Assembly (NCBI GenBank): GCA_002353525.1
Contig: DEJV01000018.1
Coordinates: 933 to 17,186 of the forward strand
DNA from: Prevotella sp. UBA2739
GTDB taxonomy: Bacteria > Bacteroidota > Bacteroidia > Bacteroidales > Bacteroidaceae
Length of the DNA: 16,254 nucleotides
Direction: 5' to 3'
Positions 1 through 6,861 of the stretch are shown here, in pieces; position 1 is the stretch's first letter, and every line of letters starts with the position of its first letter. The translations under genes were made by a program, and so were the position numbers. The notes below the pieces were generated by a model. That model was not told where the DNA came from. It saw nothing but the letters and a program-made list of their open reading frames with translations, and did not search any database.

Positions 1-54
1 TGAGAACCACCAAAAAGCAAGTCCGAAGTGTTAAAATCTAAAAGTGATTGATAT

Positions 55-74
55 ACATAGGTTTATCTCTATGT
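55..74. terminator. Weak AT-rich hairpin near window start
   Basis: Inverted repeat acatag / ctatgt with an 8-base spacer, followed on the plus strand by gttttt. It could end a plus-strand transcript entering from outside the window, or lie downstream of the minus-strand BspA-like gene. The stem is short and AT-rich, so this is only a candidate. Nothing else is recognisable in bases 1-95. Confidence 0.2.
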
Positions 75-95
75 GTTTTTCATTGTTTATTGTTG

Positions 96-111
96 TTTAG
101 AGGCCTCTAAA
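96..111. repeat. 16-bp perfect palindrome at the BspA-like stop codon
   Basis: The sequence tttagaggcctctaaa is its own reverse complement and contains the TAG stop codon (107-109, minus strand) of the BspA-like gene. A perfect palindrome without a loop is a poor terminator. It could be a protein-binding site or a junction where the gene was cut short. Only the symmetry is seen; the role is unknown. Confidence 0.5.
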
Positions 112-862
112 TACAAACCTCGAACGCAGATCTTCCGATGCTCGTCACGCTATTAGGGATGGTGATGGCGGTGAGGCCGAGGCAGCCATTGAACGCAGAG
201 CCTCCAATGCTTGTTACACTATTGGGAATGATTGTGTTTTTGCATCCTGTTATAAGAGTATTCGTACTTGTTTCTATAATGGCATTACAATTGTCCCTTG
301 AATCATACTTGTTATTATCTGCATCTACTTTGATGGAGGTGATGAAGCAGTATTTGAACGCACCGTTTCCTATGCTTGTCACGCTGCTTGGGATGGTGAT
401 GGAGGTTAGGTTGAAGCAATTAGAGAACGCTCCATTTCCGATGCTCGTCACGCTGTTGGGGATGGTGAAGGAGGTGAGGCTGAAGCAATTAGAGAACGCT
501 CCTTCCCCTATATCTGTCACGCTGTTGCCGATGGTAATGGTGGTGAGACCAGAATCCTGGAACGCATATTCTCCTATGCTCGTCACGCTGTTGCCGATGG
601 TGATGACGGTGAGGCTAGTGCAAGAAGAGAACGCATAGTCTCCGATGCTCTCAACAGGATACTCCACTCCCTCGTAAGTAATCTTTTCGGGGATAACCAC
701 ATCTCCCGAATATCTGTTGTTTCCTGAAGTCACTTCTGCATACTTCCCATTAATTAGGTTATAATAGATGCCATCGACCTCAAAGTCGTAGGCGAATGTG
801 TCGGTGCTGATCATGCTAAGGAGCAAGGTAAGCAGTAGAGTAGAGAATTTGATACTTTTCAT
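107..862 (-). CDS. BspA-like secreted leucine-rich-repeat protein, possibly C-terminally truncated
   Basis: This 251-residue protein starts with a signal peptide (about residues 1-24, KFSTLLLTLLLSMIS then a TFA cleavage-like site). The BspA leader region follows (FEVDGIYYNL, then SGDVVIPEKITYEGVEYPV), then about six LRR_5 units of roughly 23 residues with the signature SIGxxAFxxCxxLTxITIPNSVT. One unit near residues 170-215 is longer and carries the NKYDSRDNCNAIIET insert typical of the family. Known BspA-like proteins are surface or secreted proteins linked to adhesion; the role here is inferred. The protein ends mid-repeat (AFEVCI then stop) on a 16-bp palindrome and has no C-terminal sorting domain, so it may have lost its end. 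The ATG at 862 is chosen because it gives an intact signal peptide. No ribosome binding site is evident, as is usual in this phylum. Confidence 0.85.
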   Translation of the reverse strand: MKSIKFSTLLLTLLLSMISTDTFAYDFEVDGIYYNLINGKYAEVTSGNNRYSGDVVIPEKITYEGVEYPVESIGDYAFSSCTSLTVITIGNSVTSIGEYAFQDSGLTTITIGNSVTDIGEGAFSNCFSLTSFTIPNSVTSIGNGAFSNCFNLTSITIPSSVTSIGNGAFKYCFITSIKVDADNNKYDSRDNCNAIIETSTNTLITGCKNTIIPNSVTSIGGSAFNGCLGLTAITIPNSVTSIGRSAFEVCI

Positions 863-937
863 GTCGATATGTTTTTTAACGTTAATGTTTACGGTTTACA
901 ACTTTTTAATGCATAATTCATAATGCAAAAGCATAAT

Positions 938-1067
938 AGCGGAATGAAGGCTTTTGCCCCGATGGGGCGTTTGTTCTCTGCGCCTTTACAACCCCAGGGT
1001 GCTACCCTGGGCTAGATGCTCGTTGCCCCTTTGGGGCGCTGCTTCGCTGGGATGCCATTCATCCGCT
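938..1067. mobile_element. REP/MITE-like element with three hairpins and short terminal inverted repeats
   Basis: The ends agcggaatgaa (938-948) and ttcatccgct (1058-1067) are inverted repeats with one base missing. Inside are three hairpins: gcccc/ggggc with a 3-base loop (956-968), cccagggt/accctggg with loop gct (993-1011), and gcccc/ggggc with loop ttt (1025-1037). No protein is encoded. The two matching outer hairpins around a central one resemble the REP-type or MITE-like interspersed elements common in Bacteroidetes. Family membership is inferred from layout. Genome copies would decide it. Confidence 0.55.
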
Positions 1068-1096
1068 ACTGTGAAGTTGATATTATTCAACCACTG

Positions 1097-1104
1097 CAAA
1101 GATA
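1097..1104 (-). promoter_or_regulatory. Possible -7 box (TATCTTTG) upstream of the BspA-like gene
   Basis: On the minus strand the bases read TATCTTTG followed by CA, matching the Bacteroidetes primary-sigma -7 consensus TAnnTTTG. A clear TTTG -33 box at 19-21 bp is not seen. If used, it would drive the BspA-like gene through a leader of about 230 nt that includes the whole hairpin element at 938-1067. Confidence 0.3.
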
Positions 1105-1444
1105 CAAAATATTTCGGAAGAACGGTCACGGAAATCGGAAATTTTAGAAGAAATGGGTCTAACGGAAAAACGGGATGACCATGTTCAGTTAAAATGATGT
1201 TGGTACGATTATTATTCAACATATAATGACCATATAATTCATCATATAATAACTACGCGCAGCAATTAATGGATCATTCGCGGTAATTCGTGTTCGTCAT
1301 TTTTCACCCGCTCAGCTGAATTTGCAAATGCATACGGACATACATCAAGTAAGTCCCACACAGTCTGCCAAACAAGGAATCCGACTGAGCCTTGTGAATC
1401 ATCCGCCAGGCAGTTAACGTTCCCGTTATCGTTATTTTGTTGCG

Positions 1445-1661
1445 TTGTCACATTGTCACATTGTCACAGTAAGGGTAATTTAGAGGTGAGAGGTGAGAAG
1501 TGAGAGAATAGAATAATAATAATAATTAATAATAATTAATAATAATTATATATTATATTAATATATATTAATTTCAATTTTACTATTATCATACTCCTTC
1601 CTACAGCCAGCGGGCTGATGACTTAAAATGGGCTTACTGTGACAATGTGACAATGTGACAA
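1445..1661. repeat. 29-bp perfect inverted repeat built from 8-bp units, AT-rich centre
   Basis: The left arm (1445-1473) and right arm (1633-1661) are exact reverse complements over 29 bases. Each holds three tandem tgtcacat-type units (atgtgaca on the other strand). The 159-bp centre has a short run of gaggtgagaggtgagaag, then a long AT-only stretch of TAA/ATTAAT repeats. The right arm abuts the left end of the next element (1662). Confidence 0.75.
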
Positions 1662-1744
1662 AAAGCCCCCCTTTCGTCCCCCGAGGGGGACACTATACCC
1701 TTCAAAGCTAATGAAGCCCCCTCGGGGGCAGTAGGGGGGGCTTT
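1662..1744. mobile_element. MITE-like element with G/C-run terminal inverted repeats, abutting truncated VirE gene
   Basis: The ends aaagcccccct (1662-1672) and agggggggcttt (1733-1744) are inverted repeats differing by one G. Inside are two hairpins: tcccc/gggga with loop cgag (about 1678-1690) and gcccc/ggggc with loop ctcg (about 1716-1729). No protein is encoded. Recognisable VirE coding sequence begins right at the right end, so insertion or recombination here may have removed the first part of that gene. Confidence 0.5.
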
Positions 1745-2651
1745 GACTTGTCCTTTCTATTGGGCTCTCCACAAATGGCTGGTTGCGATGGTGGCCACAT
1801 GGATGAGCGACGTCTCGACCAACCATGAGATATTTGTGCTCATCGGACGGCAGGGCATCTACAAGACCACCTTCTTCCGCCACATCCTTCCCCCACCCTT
1901 GCGCATGTACTTCTGGGAGAATGCCCACAACTCGTTCTCTACGAAAGACGACCACCTGGCGCTGGCCGAGAACTGTCTGGTGGAGATCGAGGAGATAGAT
2001 ATGCAGAACCCGCGCGACATCTCGGAGCTGAAGGCACTGGCCACCTCGGAGAAGGTGAAGGAACGACGACCTTACGCCCGCTTTCGCGAGGAGAAACACC
2101 GACTGGCCTCCTTTTGTGGTACGGGCAACCAGCAGCGGTTCCTCTCCGACGACACGGGCAACCGACGGTGGCTCTGCTTCATGGTCGACCATATCGACGA
2201 CCCGCGCCAGTGGGGCATTGACTACGACCAGCTCTACGCCCAGCTGCGCGACGAGCTGCGTCAGGGCTTCCGCTATTGGTTCGACCCCGACGAGCAGCGC
2301 ATCGTGGAACAGCTGAACCAGGCCTTCCGCATAGAGAGCGACGAGGAACAGCTCATCCGCATGCGTCTGCGACCTCCCCATGGCACCGACAAGATCACGC
2401 TGATGAATGCGGCCTCGATCTGCCAGTATATCAATGGCAGCATAGTGGGGCGCGGACTGAGCTCGAGGAAGGTTGGCATTGCGATGAAACGCTTAGGCTT
2501 TAAGTGTGTGCACACCATGCATGGCAATTTCTATGAAGTCTATGAGATTCCACAAAATCAGGTACAACCTACACTTGCAATGACCTGTAACACAGATGGA
2601 AATGGCAATAGTAATGAATTAAAACTTAAAGAAGAGGAATTGCCCTTCTGA
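1743..2651 (+). CDS. VirE-family (BT4734-type) primase-helicase, C-terminal fragment
   Basis: The 302 residues match the ATPase half of VirE/BT4734-type proteins, which in Bacteroidetes mobile elements usually also carry an N-terminal primase-like domain and are more than twice as long. Visible are a Walker A variant GRQGIYKTT (residues 35-43), a Walker B-like CLVEIEEID (78-86), GTGNQQRFLSDDTGNRRW (126-143) with a likely arginine finger, and a C-terminal region with SRKVGIAMKRLGF resembling a winged helix. The N-terminal domain is missing: the frame opens inside the terminal repeat of the element at 1662-1744. The TTG at 1743 lies in that repeat and the first ATG is at 1788, so no natural start is present. 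I read it as a 5'-truncated remnant that keeps an intact ATPase motif set. A small HTH gene follows 255 bp downstream. Confidence 0.75.
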   Translation: MTCPFYWALHKWLVAMVATWMSDVSTNHEIFVLIGRQGIYKTTFFRHILPPPLRMYFWENAHNSFSTKDDHLALAENCLVEIEEIDMQNPRDISELKALATSEKVKERRPYARFREEKHRLASFCGTGNQQRFLSDDTGNRRWLCFMVDHIDDPRQWGIDYDQLYAQLRDELRQGFRYWFDPDEQRIVEQLNQAFRIESDEEQLIRMRLRPPHGTDKITLMNAASICQYINGSIVGRGLSSRKVGIAMKRLGFKCVHTMHGNFYEVYEIPQNQVQPTLAMTCNTDGNGNSNELKLKEEELPF

Positions 2652-2660
2652 GGCATGGTA

Positions 2661-2780
2661 ATGAAGGATATGAAGGATATGAAGGAACTTTTCACAACTT
2701 TCCCTATAGAAATTATTTAGCCCCGAGGCTAAATGTTTTCCTATAGTAAAAGTTATATATTTATCCTTCATATCCTTCAT
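2661..2780. repeat. Nested inverted repeat with 9-bp tandem units, central hairpin
   Basis: The outer arms are two copies of atgaaggat (2661-2678) and two of atccttcat (2763-2780), an exact 18-bp inverted repeat. Further in, an aacttt..ctatag segment is matched imperfectly by ctatag..aaagtt. The centre is atttagcc / ggctaaat with loop ccga (2715-2734). The whole can fold into one long interrupted hairpin. It fills the gap between the VirE fragment and the small HTH gene and may be a terminator or processing signal for the former. Confidence 0.7.
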
Positions 2781-2906
2781 ACTAGGCTTAAATGGCATTC
2801 GCAGAGCTGCCTTTTGCGTGGATAAAGCATATAGCCAGGCAATGCAAATGCCATGTTTAGGCAAGGTAATTGATATGTTTTGCAACAATAAATGATATCG
2901 TGATAG

Positions 2907-3119
2907 ATGAAGGCAATGAGCAAGAAACAACTGGCCGACTGCGCCGGTGTATCGGTAAGGACACTGAACCGCTGGTGCCGCCCGCTGAAGAAGAAGCTGC
3001 AACGCATGGGCGTAGCGCCTTGTGCCAAGGTGCTGCCTCCCAATGTGGTGGAATATTTGACCAAGCGGTTCTGCATAGAAGTGGGTGGGGCCTCTCAAGT
3101 TCCACCGGAGGGGGAGTAG
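2907..3119 (+). CDS. Small helix-turn-helix protein (DUF4248-like)
   Basis: This 70-residue protein begins MKAMSKKQLADCAGVSVRTLNRW, an apparent helix-turn-helix with the recognition helix at about residues 15-25. A basic stretch RPLKKKLQRMG and a conserved-looking tail LPPNVVEYLTKRFCIEV follow. Proteins of this style commonly sit beside VirE-type primase-helicases in Bacteroidetes; DUF4248 is my nearest family guess. It probably binds DNA, but its target is unknown. Start codons at 2907 and 2916 are both possible and neither has a clear ribosome binding site. It is the last plus-strand gene before the large minus-strand block, and a copy of the conserved hairpin element follows directly. Confidence 0.65.
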   Translation: MKAMSKKQLADCAGVSVRTLNRWCRPLKKKLQRMGVAPCAKVLPPNVVEYLTKRFCIEVGGASQVPPEGE

Positions 3120-3120
3120 A

Positions 3121-3257
3121 TGGAGGAAGGAGGATTTGGAGGATTTGGGCACGCACAGCGTGCCCCTGCGGAGAAGGAGGGGGAAAGCTCTTGCCTCTCT
3201 CCCCTCTCCTCTTGGCTCTTGCTTCTTGCCTCTCTCCTCTCACCTCTCACCTCTCAA
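3121..3257. repeat. Conserved hairpin element, copy A (between convergent genes)
   Basis: A purine-rich tract (3121-3142) leads to a conserved 34-bp core (3147-3180). The core is the hairpin gggcacgc-aca-gcgtgccc (3147-3165) followed by cctgcggagaaggagg. A pyrimidine-rich tract (3187-3257) runs up to the stop codon of the M3 peptidase gene. The core recurs at 15172-15205 and 15922-15955. It sits between the convergent small HTH and M3 peptidase genes, so it could end transcripts from both sides, although no T-run follows the hairpin. Confidence 0.7.
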
Positions 3258-5384
3258 TCACAGCCCTCTGGCTTTCAGGAGTGCAGAGGCATCGGGCTGC
3301 TTCATGCCAGTGAAGTCGGTGAACATCTGGAGCTGGTCGCGGGTGTTACCACGGCTCAGAATCTTGTCGCGGAAGTCTTGTCCTACCTCGGGCTTCAGTG
3401 GTCCGCGCTTGGCAAAGCAGTCGGCAATATTCACAGCCAGCACCTCGGTCCAGAGATAGCTGTAGTAGCCAGCGGCATAGCCACCACCCCACACGTGGTT
3501 GAAGTAAGAGGTGGCATAGCGAGGAGGAATCTGGTCGTTCTGCAGTCCGATGGCGGTCAGTGCCTCGCGCTGGAAGTCAGCAGCCTTGTCGGCCGTAGGA
3601 ATCTGGTCGGGCGTAAGCATGTGCCAGGCCATGTCGAGACAGGTGGCAGCGAGGTTCTCGCCCAGGGCATAGGCCGTATGGAAGTTGATAGACTTCAGCA
3701 TCTTCTCTTTCAGCTCTTTGGGCATAGGCTCTCCAGTCTCGGTGTGACGGGCAAAGTGGTCGAACACCTCGGGGATGACGGCAAACGACTCGTTGAACTG
3801 CGAGGGCATCTCTACGAAGTCGCGTGCCACGGCCGTTCCGCTGAGCAGGTTGTACTGGCAGTTGGAGAGGATGCCGTGCAGGGCGTGTCCGAACTCATGG
3901 AACAGCGTGCACACCTCGTCCCAGGTGATGAGCGTAGGCTTGCCCTCGGGTGCCTTGGCATAGTTGGTCACATTGTAGATGATGGGCAGCTGCTGGCGGT
4001 AGGTGCTCTGCTTGGCAAACGAGCTCATCCAGGCACCGCCGCGCTTGGTGGGACGACGGAAGAAGTCGCTATAGAAGAGGGCTATGGGTTGTCCGTTCTT
4101 GTCGATCACCTCAAACACCTTCATGTCGGGATGATAGGTGGGAATGTCTTTGCGCTGCTTGAAGGTGAGTCCGTAGACACGGTTGGCCGCATAGAAGACG
4201 CCGTTCTGCTGCACGCTGTCGATGTTGAAGTATGGGCGCACCTCGTCGTCGGAGAGTTGCAGCATCTCTTGCTTCATCTTTGCCGAATAGTAGAAACGGT
4301 CGTAGGGCTGCAGCTGGAAATCGGCCCCCATGGTCTTGCGGGCATACTCCTCGATGGCTTTGGTCTCTGCCTCGGCCTTGGGGGTATAGTCCTTGATGAG
4401 CTGGCGAAGGAAGGCATAGACGTTGTCGGGCGTCTTGGCCATGGTGTTCTCGAGCGAGAACGAGGCGTAGTTCTTATACCCCATCAGCTGGGCCTTCTCG
4501 GCACGGAGCTTGGCAATCTCCACAACGATGGGATAGGTGTTGAACTTGCCCGTGCCGTCAGCACGATGCACCGAAGCCTCGAACACCTTGCGGCGCAGGT
4601 CGCGGTTGTCGAGATTGGTGAGCAGGGCCTGCTGGGTGGTGTTCACGATGACGATGCAATAGGGAGCCTTTCCGCCGCGCGTCTCAGCGTCTTTCTTGCA
4701 CTGGGCAATGTCGCCCTCGCTCAGGCCAGCCAGGTCTTCCACCTTGTCGACCCACACCACGGCATTGTTGGTAGCCTCGGGCAGCATGTCGCCCCACTGC
4801 TGCTGCAGGTCGGAGATGCGCAGGTTGATTTCCTTCATGCGAGCCATCTTCTCCTCGCTGAGCAGGGCTCCCGAGCGTACAAACTTCTTGTAGACCTCCT
4901 CTAAGAGTCGCTGGTCTTCGCCCTGCAGCGAGTCGTGCTGCTGGTCGTACACCTGCTTGATGCGCTGGAAAAGCTCTTGGTTGAAGGATATCTCGTTCTC
5001 CAGTTCGGTGAGCAACGGTGTCACCGTCTTCTCGGTCTGTGCAATCTCGGGTGTTTTGTCGGCGCTGGTCAGTCCGAAGAACACGCTGGTGACGCGGTCG
5101 AGCAGTACCCCGCTCTCGGCATAGGCCACGATGGTGTTCTCGAAGGTAGGAGCCTCCTGGTTGTCGACAATGGCCTTGATGTTGGTGCGCTGGTCGGCAA
5201 TGGCCGCCTTGATGGCCGGCAGATAGTCGGATGGTTTGATCTTACTGAAGTTGGGAGCGCCGAAGGGCAGTTCGCTCTTTTGCAGCAGAGGATTGTCGGA
5301 CGATGCGCCTGCATCCTTGCATGCGGTGAGTTGCATCATCAGCGAGGCAACTCCAATGGATAAAGCTAGTTTGGTGATTTTCAT
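3258..5384 (-). CDS. dcp: M3-family peptidyl-dipeptidase lipoprotein (Dcp-like)
   Basis: At 708 residues this has the full length of an M3 metallopeptidase of the peptidyl-dipeptidase Dcp/oligopeptidase A type, which cleaves short peptides. The zinc site is HEFGH at residues 496-500 with the third ligand Glu525 (RDFVEMPSQ), 29 residues on, as in known Dcp. A tyrosine-rich substrate-binding motif HVWGGGYAAGYYSYLW lies further along. The N-terminus is a lipoprotein signal (MKITKLALSIG.., lipobox LTAC, Cys22), so it is probably periplasmic and membrane-anchored, unlike cytosolic E. coli Dcp. The motif after Glu525 reads QFNESFA where many relatives have a tryptophan. It is last in a co-directional run, 103 bp after the M18 aminopeptidase gene, with a 9-bp repeat array in the gap. 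Its stop codon touches the pyrimidine tract of element copy A. Confidence 0.93.
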   Translation of the reverse strand: MKITKLALSIGVASLMMQLTACKDAGASSDNPLLQKSELPFGAPNFSKIKPSDYLPAIKAAIADQRTNIKAIVDNQEAPTFENTIVAYAESGVLLDRVTSVFFGLTSADKTPEIAQTEKTVTPLLTELENEISFNQELFQRIKQVYDQQHDSLQGEDQRLLEEVYKKFVRSGALLSEEKMARMKEINLRISDLQQQWGDMLPEATNNAVVWVDKVEDLAGLSEGDIAQCKKDAETRGGKAPYCIVIVNTTQQALLTNLDNRDLRRKVFEASVHRADGTGKFNTYPIVVEIAKLRAEKAQLMGYKNYASFSLENTMAKTPDNVYAFLRQLIKDYTPKAEAETKAIEEYARKTMGADFQLQPYDRFYYSAKMKQEMLQLSDDEVRPYFNIDSVQQNGVFYAANRVYGLTFKQRKDIPTYHPDMKVFEVIDKNGQPIALFYSDFFRRPTKRGGAWMSSFAKQSTYRQQLPIIYNVTNYAKAPEGKPTLITWDEVCTLFHEFGHALHGILSNCQYNLLSGTAVARDFVEMPSQFNESFAVIPEVFDHFARHTETGEPMPKELKEKMLKSINFHTAYALGENLAATCLDMAWHMLTPDQIPTADKAADFQREALTAIGLQNDQIPPRYATSYFNHVWGGGYAAGYYSYLWTEVLAVNIADCFAKRGPLKPEVGQDFRDKILSRGNTRDQLQMFTDFTGMKQPDASALLKARGL

Positions 5385-5402
5385 AATGGTTGTTGTTTTC
5401 GG

Positions 5403-5483
5403 AGTATTCAGAATTTTCAGATTATTCAGAGTATTCAGAATTTTCGGAGTATTCAGAGTCTTCAGAATTTTCAGAGTATTCAG
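5403..5483. repeat. 9-bp tandem repeat array, nine units
   Basis: Nine consecutive 9-bp units of the form agtattcag / aattttcag / attattcag / agtcttcag / aattttcgg. All end in tc(a/g)g and keep the 9-bp phase exactly. The array nearly fills the gap between the M18 aminopeptidase stop codon (5488-5490) and the M3 peptidase start (5384). No promoter is recognisable within it. Confidence 0.85.
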
Positions 5484-5487
5484 GGCT

Positions 5488-6783
5488 TTAGCTGAAGAAC
5501 TGGGTGAAGGCCTTCACACAATAGATGTGGTCGGCCGTGCTGCCCGTCTCGCGACAGCTGTGCATGGCCAGTATGCCATTGCCCATGTCGACGCCACGCA
5601 GAGGTATCGACGAAGCCAGGAGGTTGCCCAGGGTGCTGCCGCCCGCCACGTCGCTGTGGTTGACAAAGCGCTGACAGGGCACGCCGGCCTTGCGGCAGAT
5701 CTCTGCAAAGACCGATGCCGACACGGCGTCGCTGGCGTACTTCTGTGCCGCATTGAACTTGATGACTGGTCCGCCACCCAGCTTGGGATGGTTGGTGGGG
5801 TCGAACTTCTCGCCATAGTTGGGATGCCAGGCGTGGGCATTGTCGGCCGACACCATGAAGGCGCGCTCTACGGCCTGATAGAAGGCCTCTTCGGTGCCGC
5901 TCTGGCGGAGGGCAATGCGCTTGAGTATCGAGGCCAGAAACGGACTGCCAGCGCCCTGTTTGGTCTGCGAGCCTGTCTCCTCGTTGTCGAAGATGGCCAG
6001 CACCTTGGTCACGTCGCTCGGGCCCGAGGCCAGCAGAGCCTCCAGTCCGGCAAAGCACATCGAGAGGTCGTCGAGCCGTCCCGACGAGATAAACTCGTTG
6101 TGTGCGCCGAAGGTGCAGGCTGGCGTGGCATCAGCCAGATAGAGGTCGAAGTCGAGGATATCGTCGCGGCTGATGGTGTGCTCTTTATTCAGTTCCTCGC
6201 AGATGATGTTCATGAGCAGGTTGCCGCGCTCCAGCTCGTCGTTGATGATGCCGAGAATGGGCAGCACGTCTTTCTGCTTGCTCAGCTTCACACCGTCGTT
6301 CACCTGGCGGTTGAAGTGGATGGCCAGATTGCTGATCTGCAGCAAGGGCCTGCGCACATGGAGCAACAGTGTGCGGGGTGTCATCTCGTCGTCGCCACGC
6401 ACGATGACGCGTCCGGCAAGGGTGAGAGGACGGTCGAACCACGTAGACATGATGGGGCCGCCATAGACCTCGGTGTTGAGCTTCACGATGCCTCCCTCGC
6501 AGGTCATCTCAGCCTGTGGCTTGATGCGGAAGGTGGGTGAGTCGCAATGCGCGCAAATCATGTGGAAGCCCACGTCGGCCAGGGGCTTTCTGCCTATCTC
6601 GAAGGCATAGACCGACGAGTCGTTCTTGGTAACAAACAGTTTGTCGCCCGCCTTCACCTCAGGCAGGGGCTGACAGGGGTCGATGCGCTTGAATCCCGCT
6701 TTCTCCAGCTCGTCGGCCAGATTTTTGGCAGCGAGGAAGTTCACGGGAGAGGCATCTAGGAAGTGTAATAGTCGTTGGAGCAT
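5488..6783 (-). CDS. apeB: M18-family aminopeptidase
   Basis: This 431-residue protein has the full M18 (aspartyl aminopeptidase family) layout. The co-catalytic zinc ligands are recognisable: His79 (ICAHCDSP), Asp238 (SGRLDDL), Glu268/269 (DNEETGSQ), Asp314 (VSADNAHAWHPN) and His408 (AMHSCRETGS). The family removes N-terminal residues, often acidic ones, from peptides in the cytoplasm. There is no signal peptide. It lies between deoD (78 bp upstream) and the M3 peptidase gene (103 bp downstream), all on the minus strand. With the M3 enzyme this gives a peptide-breakdown pair, exo- and dipeptidyl-cleaving. The ATG at 6783 gives the usual family N-terminus (LLHFLDASPVNFLAAKNL). The symbol is the usual one for this family in bacteria; substrate preference is inferred. 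Confidence 0.92.
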   Translation of the reverse strand: MLQRLLHFLDASPVNFLAAKNLADELEKAGFKRIDPCQPLPEVKAGDKLFVTKNDSSVYAFEIGRKPLADVGFHMICAHCDSPTFRIKPQAEMTCEGGIVKLNTEVYGGPIMSTWFDRPLTLAGRVIVRGDDEMTPRTLLLHVRRPLLQISNLAIHFNRQVNDGVKLSKQKDVLPILGIINDELERGNLLMNIICEELNKEHTISRDDILDFDLYLADATPACTFGAHNEFISSGRLDDLSMCFAGLEALLASGPSDVTKVLAIFDNEETGSQTKQGAGSPFLASILKRIALRQSGTEEAFYQAVERAFMVSADNAHAWHPNYGEKFDPTNHPKLGGGPVIKFNAAQKYASDAVSASVFAEICRKAGVPCQRFVNHSDVAGGSTLGNLLASSIPLRGVDMGNGILAMHSCRETGSTADHIYCVKAFTQFFS

Positions 6784-6792
6784 TGTTTTTTG

Positions 6793-6828
6793 GAGTTTAG
6801 AATTTTTAGGAGTACAGGAGTGCAGACA
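6793..6828. repeat. Degenerate 9-bp repeat between deoD and the M18 gene
   Basis: The bases ggagtttag, aatttttag, gagtacagg and agtgcagac follow one another in a loose 9-bp phase, similar in style to the clear array at 5403-5483. Only four divergent units are visible, so this could be chance. No promoter is apparent in the 78-bp gap. Confidence 0.3.
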
Positions 6829-6861
6829 ATAGCTTTGGTTGCTGCTATCCTCACTTTTGCT

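Larger units (their letters stand above)
863..1742. other. Gene-poor 880-bp region rich in repeats
   Basis: I see no convincing gene here. It holds a hairpin-rich REP/MITE-like element (938-1067), a promoter-like box on the minus strand (1097-1104), a 29-bp inverted repeat (1445-1473 and 1633-1661) around a very AT-rich centre of TAA/ATTAAT-type repeats (about 1505-1575), and a second hairpin-rich element (1662-1744). A 61-codon minus-strand frame at 1266-1451 has no recognisable motif and runs into the inverted repeat. The region looks like a scar of repeated insertion and decay between the BspA-like gene and the truncated VirE gene. Confidence 0.6.

Noticed and set aside
954..1222. Short open frames across the three-hairpin element
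   Set aside because: They translate the hairpin arms of a REP/MITE-like repeat; such frames recur wherever the repeat does and are not genes.
1266..1451. 61-codon minus-strand frame in the repeat-rich gap
   Set aside because: It has no recognisable motif, starts inside the 29-bp inverted repeat and has no promoter-like box. I cannot support it as a gene.
3120..4904. Plus-strand open frame of about 594 codons
   Set aside because: It is antisense to the M3 peptidase gene, whose HEFGH zinc site and lipobox are clear, and begins in repeat copy A.
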